Shown here piece after piece: positions 60,096-64,000 of a stretch of DNA of 64,000 bases. Source of the DNA: Qipengyuania_B thermophila (GTDB lineage: Bacteria > Pseudomonadota > Alphaproteobacteria > Sphingomonadales > Sphingomonadaceae); the NCBI RefSeq assembly GCF_004153605.1, contig NZ_SDSI01000002.1, positions 744,001 to 808,000 on the forward strand. Reading direction: 5' to 3'. The number at the start of each line of letters is the position of its first letter. The stretch's first letter is position 1. The notes below the pieces were generated by a model. It was not told the origin of the DNA. It saw only the letters and a program-made list of their open reading frames with translations, and did not search any database. A program made the translations under genes and the position numbers.

Positions 60096-60973
60096 TCCGC
60101 CCCGTCCCCTCCACCCTCGTCGCCGGCCCCTTCGTCCGCGTCCGTCTTCGCTCCGGCGGCGCGCGCGTCGAGCCGCTCGTCCAGCTCCTCCCACGAGGCG
60201 ATCAGCCACCACTCCTCCAGCCCCTCCTCGAAGGCGGCGAACTGCGCCAGCGCAAGGTCGGGATCCTCGCTCAGCTCCTCGGGCAGCGGCGCGCGCGGTG
60301 GCCGCGCGGCCTCCATCGCCGCCCAGCGCTCCTCCAGCGTCGGCGCCATGACGCCGGAGCCGCCCGGCGCGGGTGCCGACATGGACCGTGTGTGACACCG
60401 TCCTGAGCCAGCGCAAGCGGGCGCCGGATCGGGCGGCGGCGGCAGCGCGCCGCCGGACTCCACCGTCGCCAGCACCGTGTCGAAATCCTCCGCCAGCGCC
60501 GCCGTGTCGGCATCCTCCACCAGCCGGTCGAGCCGCGCCAGATGGGCGAGCAGCAGGCGCGCGTCGTAGCGGCGGCGGGTGCCGACGACCTCGCCCCGGA
60601 ACCACACCTCCTCCTCCACCCCGTCGAGCGCGCGGCAGGCGAGCACCTCCTCGGCCTGCGTCCGCGCGACCAGCAGCGCGGCGTCCCACGCCCGCCGGAA
60701 CTGCGCGCAGGCACGCCGCTGGCGATAGGCGGTCTGGTGGCTGACCCCGGCGGCCCTGGCGGCCGACCGCGCCGACCCGCACTCCGCCAGCCGCGACAGG
60801 AACGCCGCCTGCCGCGCGGCGGTGAACTGATGCTGCGCTGCGCGCGTGTCGTCGGCGGGAAGCTCGTCGATGAGGGCGGTGAGCGACGGGGCGGAGACGG
60901 TGGAAGTCGAACCCACAGGGTCGTGAGTGTCAGCCGCAGCACCGGGCGAGAGGATGGCGGTGTGGAGGGTCAT
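60092..60973 (-). CDS. HTH protein resembling phage terminase small subunit, function unknown
   Basis: The 293-residue product has a helix-turn-helix-like segment at about 66-86 (GSARSAARAAGVSHQTAYRQ) followed by a helical region (RRAWDAALLVARTQAEEVLA) and a VEEEVWFRGEVVGTRRRYDARLLLAHL segment, then a Pro-rich linker and an acidic tail. I recall the core from a family widespread in sphingomonads, similar to small terminases, without a known role. The gene lies between rlpA and the restriction-methylation gene. Confidence 0.6.
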   Translation of the reverse strand: MTLHTAILSPGAAADTHDPVGSTSTVSAPSLTALIDELPADDTRAAQHQFTAARQAAFLSRLAECGSARSAARAAGVSHQTAYRQRRACAQFRRAWDAALLVARTQAEEVLACRALDGVEEEVWFRGEVVGTRRRYDARLLLAHLARLDRLVEDADTAALAEDFDTVLATVESGGALPPPPDPAPACAGSGRCHTRSMSAPAPGGSGVMAPTLEERWAAMEAARPPRAPLPEELSEDPDLALAQFAAFEEGLEEWWLIASWEELDERLDARAAGAKTDADEGAGDEGGGDGAD

Positions 60974-61045
60974 GCGCGGTTCTCCATGGGAGCAGGGGAA
61001 CCGGGGAGCATGGCATGGGTGGGGGTGTGTAGGATAGGAGGCAGG

Positions 61046-63439
61046 TCAGCGAGGCAAGAAGCCCAGTTCGTAGACCATCGGGCGCAGCTTTTCGGTGAGC
61101 GCGGCGTAGGCCTGCTTGAACGGGTCGAAGTCGGTGAGTTCGGTATCACCATAGGCTTCGAGCGCGCGGCGCACCTGATACCATCCCGCATCGGCGCGGT
61201 TCAGCTTGTATTCCTGCCTGATCCTGTTTGGGAAGCTGGTGGCGTGGAAGCGCTGGAACAGCTTGCGCCCTTCATCGAGCACGCACCTAGCCTCGGGCGA
61301 TAATGCCATGCCCGCCATGTAGCGCACCATGAAATCGCTTTCGAACCGCGCCTTGGCCCCGACTTCGGCTTCGGTGAAGGGGATGAAATGATTGGTGAGG
61401 CTCCAGTCGCGATCATTCCAGCGCAGCCCATCCGCCCCGGCGGTGAGGTTGCTGCCGTTGAACAGCATCCAGACGAGGCAGTCGGATTTAAATTCTTCTG
61501 TGAGCGGCTGCGAGGGCTGCAAAAACTGGTCGCGGTCGTTGAGCCATGTCGGCTTTATCAGGCGGCGAACGGAGAAGACGATGGCGGCTTGCCAGAGGTT
61601 TTCGGGAGTTATGAAGAACGCACCCGCATTGCAGTATCCGGAAGAGAAAAGTGCGGTCATTATTGCTGTTTTCTGGGGCATATTGCTGTTCGATAACATG
61701 CTCCCAATTGCGCCGTCGGCCCACTTGTCGCCTCGAAGATCTTTGGTTGGTCCTGGAGGCGACAACGCGTTTTTCAGTGGCAACGCATCCTGCTTATTGG
61801 AGCGAGGACGGATAATCCAGTCTGAAAGCAAGTCTCGTTCCGAAGCACGGTAAAAGATCTTTTCTCCAACGACATTGCCCGCTTTATCGAGCGCAATTGT
61901 GCTAACGGATACTGCGGGCTGATTTAAGCCAGTATCCCAAATCAGAAACCCAATCGGGAAATTGCCATTCAGTCCATCGAATGCTTTGCTGTGCACCACG
62001 AACCCATCAAGGTATCGCGCTGTCCATAGCTGTCGAAACTGAGCAAAGTTCGGCGCGTTCACATATTTCAGCGTGCTGAACATAGCTAATTTCGTTGTTG
62101 GCAATTCCAGCAAGATTCGATGCACAAACTGCACAAACAGCTCGCGCGCTGCGTAACCGAGATGCCCCATGCTGTGGCTGATTTTGGTCTTGGACACCCC
62201 CTTTTTATTGTCGCCCTCTCCCCTGATCGTTTCGTAGTTTCCGCTTTCACCATAAGGCGGATTGATCAGCACCAGGATCGGCTTCGCGCCCTTCTTGCCC
62301 TCGCGTGCATCGGCAATCGCCTGACGCAGCGCCATCGGCACCTTGCCTGACAGATCATAGTCAATCTCGCCAAAATCGGTCACATCGTCGTTGAGGTAGT
62401 CGTATTGAAAAATCTCCGCCCCGGCGAAGGCCGGGTTGCTGCGCATGATCGTCACGTCCTCCTGATCCAGCGTGGACATGAAAACATTGCGCAGGTTGGA
62501 ATGCTTGGCCTCCAGATTGCCGACGCCCGCACACATGTCCCAGACGATATATTTCTGCTGCCAGTCCTCGCCAAGCGTGGCGACAAGCTGGTCGTAGGCT
62601 TTGTCGACGATATGCAGCGGGGTGTAGAAAGCGCCCTTGAACTTCTGCTCGTCCATGGGCAGCAGGCTGTCACGCCGTTCAAGCAGATAGCGGCGATGGT
62701 TCTGCTCGGGCGGACGGTGATAGATGTTCCAAAAATTGCGATAGCCGCGCTCGCTGGCCAATTCGTATTGCTCGGCCCCCATGATGAACACCGGCTTGTC
62801 GCCGCTGAACAGCAGGCGCGCTGGCAGGTTGCGCATCGTCTCGTTGCGGCCATCGTGCATGATGTCGGCAAAGAACAGCACGGCGTAATCGGCCTCGCGC
62901 TTCACGCCGAGTTCCGCGCCGACCATCGCCACCCACTTGTCGAACACCTGCCGGAGGTTGTCGGGAGTGATTGGGGTGCGGATGATCCGACCTTCACGCA
63001 CCGCATCCTTGGTGGCCTTGATAAATTCTGCCTCGTAATCCTCGATCCGGTAGAGAATGAAATGCGTTTCGATGGTTGGCGCAATTTGCGCGGCAAGCGC
63101 CTTGTCTGCGGCTGAGCCGGATTTGGGCCAGACGATTGACTTATCATCGAGCAGCGGCATGGCGTGTTCGGTCGCCATCAACGCCGCCTTTTCGCGGTCA
63201 ACCACACAAAGGAAGCCGGGGATCGCTTCGCCCCGCTTGCGTGCTGCACGGACGTAAACCAGCAGTTGCGCGAACATCAGCAGCGGCGGTGTGGGCGCTT
63301 CCTTGGCTTCGAACCAGATTTCCGGTGTCTGGATATCGACCAGACCCTTGAACACGCCTTTGAGACCCAACGCCTTGATGTAGGCATCCTTGACGTCTTC
63401 TTCGGTGCGGGCGCGATGCAGGTCTTCGCGCAAGCTCAT
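61046..63439 (-). CDS. Type IIG-like restriction-modification enzyme (Eco57I-class N6-adenine methyltransferase)
   Basis: The 797-residue protein starts at ATG 63439, overlapping the uvrA stop (ATGA). Residues 1-60 hold D35 and E44-x-K46 (VDIQTPEIWFEAKE), fitting a PD-(D/E)XK nuclease core. The methyltransferase part has motif X KGAFYTPLHIVD (268-279), motif I WDMCAGVGNLE (300-310) and catalytic NPPY (393-396). The C-terminal ~300 residues would be the target-recognition part. No separate HsdS, HsdR or other restriction gene is nearby. Codon and base composition look lower in GC than the neighbours, especially 61450-62300, which suggests transfer. It could also be a methylase only. Confidence 0.75.
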   Translation of the reverse strand: MSLREDLHRARTEEDVKDAYIKALGLKGVFKGLVDIQTPEIWFEAKEAPTPPLLMFAQLLVYVRAARKRGEAIPGFLCVVDREKAALMATEHAMPLLDDKSIVWPKSGSAADKALAAQIAPTIETHFILYRIEDYEAEFIKATKDAVREGRIIRTPITPDNLRQVFDKWVAMVGAELGVKREADYAVLFFADIMHDGRNETMRNLPARLLFSGDKPVFIMGAEQYELASERGYRNFWNIYHRPPEQNHRRYLLERRDSLLPMDEQKFKGAFYTPLHIVDKAYDQLVATLGEDWQQKYIVWDMCAGVGNLEAKHSNLRNVFMSTLDQEDVTIMRSNPAFAGAEIFQYDYLNDDVTDFGEIDYDLSGKVPMALRQAIADAREGKKGAKPILVLINPPYGESGNYETIRGEGDNKKGVSKTKISHSMGHLGYAARELFVQFVHRILLELPTTKLAMFSTLKYVNAPNFAQFRQLWTARYLDGFVVHSKAFDGLNGNFPIGFLIWDTGLNQPAVSVSTIALDKAGNVVGEKIFYRASERDLLSDWIIRPRSNKQDALPLKNALSPPGPTKDLRGDKWADGAIGSMLSNSNMPQKTAIMTALFSSGYCNAGAFFITPENLWQAAIVFSVRRLIKPTWLNDRDQFLQPSQPLTEEFKSDCLVWMLFNGSNLTAGADGLRWNDRDWSLTNHFIPFTEAEVGAKARFESDFMVRYMAGMALSPEARCVLDEGRKLFQRFHATSFPNRIRQEYKLNRADAGWYQVRRALEAYGDTELTDFDPFKQAYAALTEKLRPMVYELGFLPR

Positions 63440-64000
63440 TCCGCCGCCTCCACTTCCCTCGCTCTCTCCAGCAGCGGGCGCAGGTAGTGGCCCGTATGGG
63501 AGCGCGGTGCCTCGGCGACGAACTCCGGCGTCCCTTCCGCCACAATCTCCCCGCCCCTCACCCCGCCGTCCGGGCCCAGATCGACGATCCAGTCGGCCGT
63601 CTTGATGACGTCGAGATTGTGCTCGATCACGACCACGCTGTTGCCCTGATCCACCAGGCGGTGCAGCACTTCCAGCAGCTTGCGCACATCCTCGAAGTGC
63701 AGGCCGGTGGTCGGCTCGTCGAGGATATACAGCGTCTGCCCGGTCGACCGGCGGGCGAGCTCCTTGGCGAGCTTCACCCGCTGCGCCTCGCCGCCGGACA
63801 GGGTGGTCGCCTGCTGCCCCACCTTGACATAGCCGAGGCCGACCTCGTTCAGCATCGCCATGCGGTCGCGGATCGGGGGCACGGCCTTGAAGAACTCCAC
63901 CGCGTCCTCCACCGTCATGTCGAGCACGTCGGCGATGCTCATCCCCTTGAACCGCACCTCCAGCGTTTCGCGGTTGTAGCGCTTGCCGCCGCATTCCTCG
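63436..64000 (-). CDS. uvrA: Excinuclease ABC subunit A, C-terminal part
   Basis: This is the last ~187 codons of UvrA, the damage-recognition ATPase of nucleotide excision repair; the rest lies beyond the right edge. Visible are the end of the C-terminal zinc finger (ECGGKRYNRETLEVRFKG), FFKAVPPIRDRMAMLNEVGLGY, the ABC signature LSGGEAQRVKLAKEL, Walker B LYILDEPTTGLH and VIEHNLDVIKTADWIVDLGP. The stop overlaps the start of the type IIG-like gene. Confidence 0.96.
   Translation of the reverse strand, partial: EECGGKRYNRETLEVRFKGMSIADVLDMTVEDAVEFFKAVPPIRDRMAMLNEVGLGYVKVGQQATTLSGGEAQRVKLAKELARRSTGQTLYILDEPTTGLHFEDVRKLLEVLHRLVDQGNSVVVIEHNLDVIKTADWIVDLGPDGGVRGGEIVAEGTPEFVAEAPRSHTGHYLRPLLERAREVEAAE

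Noticed and set aside
61046..63439. PglX of a BREX system or HsdM of a type I system
   Set aside because: No other BREX genes, hsdS or hsdR occur beside it, and the methylase motifs fit the Eco57I/type IIG order rather than HsdM.
63440..63994. N-terminal extension of the type IIG-like protein by about 185 residues
   Set aside because: The extension is uvrA read in another frame. The Arg/Gly-rich sequence has no family features and the ATG at 63439 forms a normal ATGA overlap.

Overview
The window is a GC-rich chromosome segment from an alphaproteobacterium, most likely of the order Sphingomonadales. This rests on gene content and order: an F0-only ATP synthase operon with paired b and b' subunits, a CckA hybrid kinase and a CpdR-type receiver, a TIGR02300 (FYDLN) protein, SapC, a secreted M17 aminopeptidase, an alphaproteobacterial SOS box (GTTC-N7-GTTC) at recA, and class II EPSP synthase signatures. 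Nearly all of it is dense housekeeping sequence, and no gene-free stretch exceeds 300 bases. Many neighbours overlap by ATGA or GTGA, which suggests translational coupling. Two tRNA genes (Ala-GGC, Val-GAC) encode their own CCA.

Layout, 1-31 kb. The window opens in a truncated dipeptidyl peptidase IV gene (minus). Next come rplS-trmD and rimM-rpsP-ffh (minus), split by a plus-strand thioredoxin-reductase-like gene, then tRNA-Ala and a FYDLN protein gene. On the plus strand follow aroA, a small membrane protein gene, cmk, rpsA and gloB; then the F0 operon atpI-B-E-F'-F (minus). A long plus-strand block runs radC, purB, lapA-like, pyrF, secreted pepA, trpF, trpB, trpA, accD, folC. After an ampG-like transporter (minus) come rluB-rsmD, a repeat-rich secreted protein that carries an assembly join, a UvrD/PcrA helicase and a fatty acid hydroxylase.

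Layout, 31-64 kb. A DEAD-box helicase, a D-2-hydroxyacid dehydrogenase and sapC are followed by a candidate small RNA of the suhB/mmgR (alpha-r8) type. Then come N-formylglutamate amidohydrolase, cpdR, tRNA-Val, icd, a GNAT-nitrilase fusion and a PutP-type symporter. The minus-strand block dapA, smpB, DUF2062, cckA, recA, alaS carries the SOS box. Next are a soluble lytic transglycosylase, a small secreted protein, a beta-barrel outer membrane protein, rlmN, an SDR, a CFA synthase, argG and an rlpA-like gene. The right end holds an HTH protein of the terminase small subunit type and a stand-alone type IIG-like restriction-methylation enzyme coupled to the 3' end of uvrA.

The most unusual items are the type IIG-like gene, the candidate sRNA, the flavoenzyme inserted antisense inside the rpsP-trmD-rplS operon, the 55-bp duplication around a single N that breaks the repeat protein gene, and repeated use of CTAG-containing -10 elements with very short leaders.
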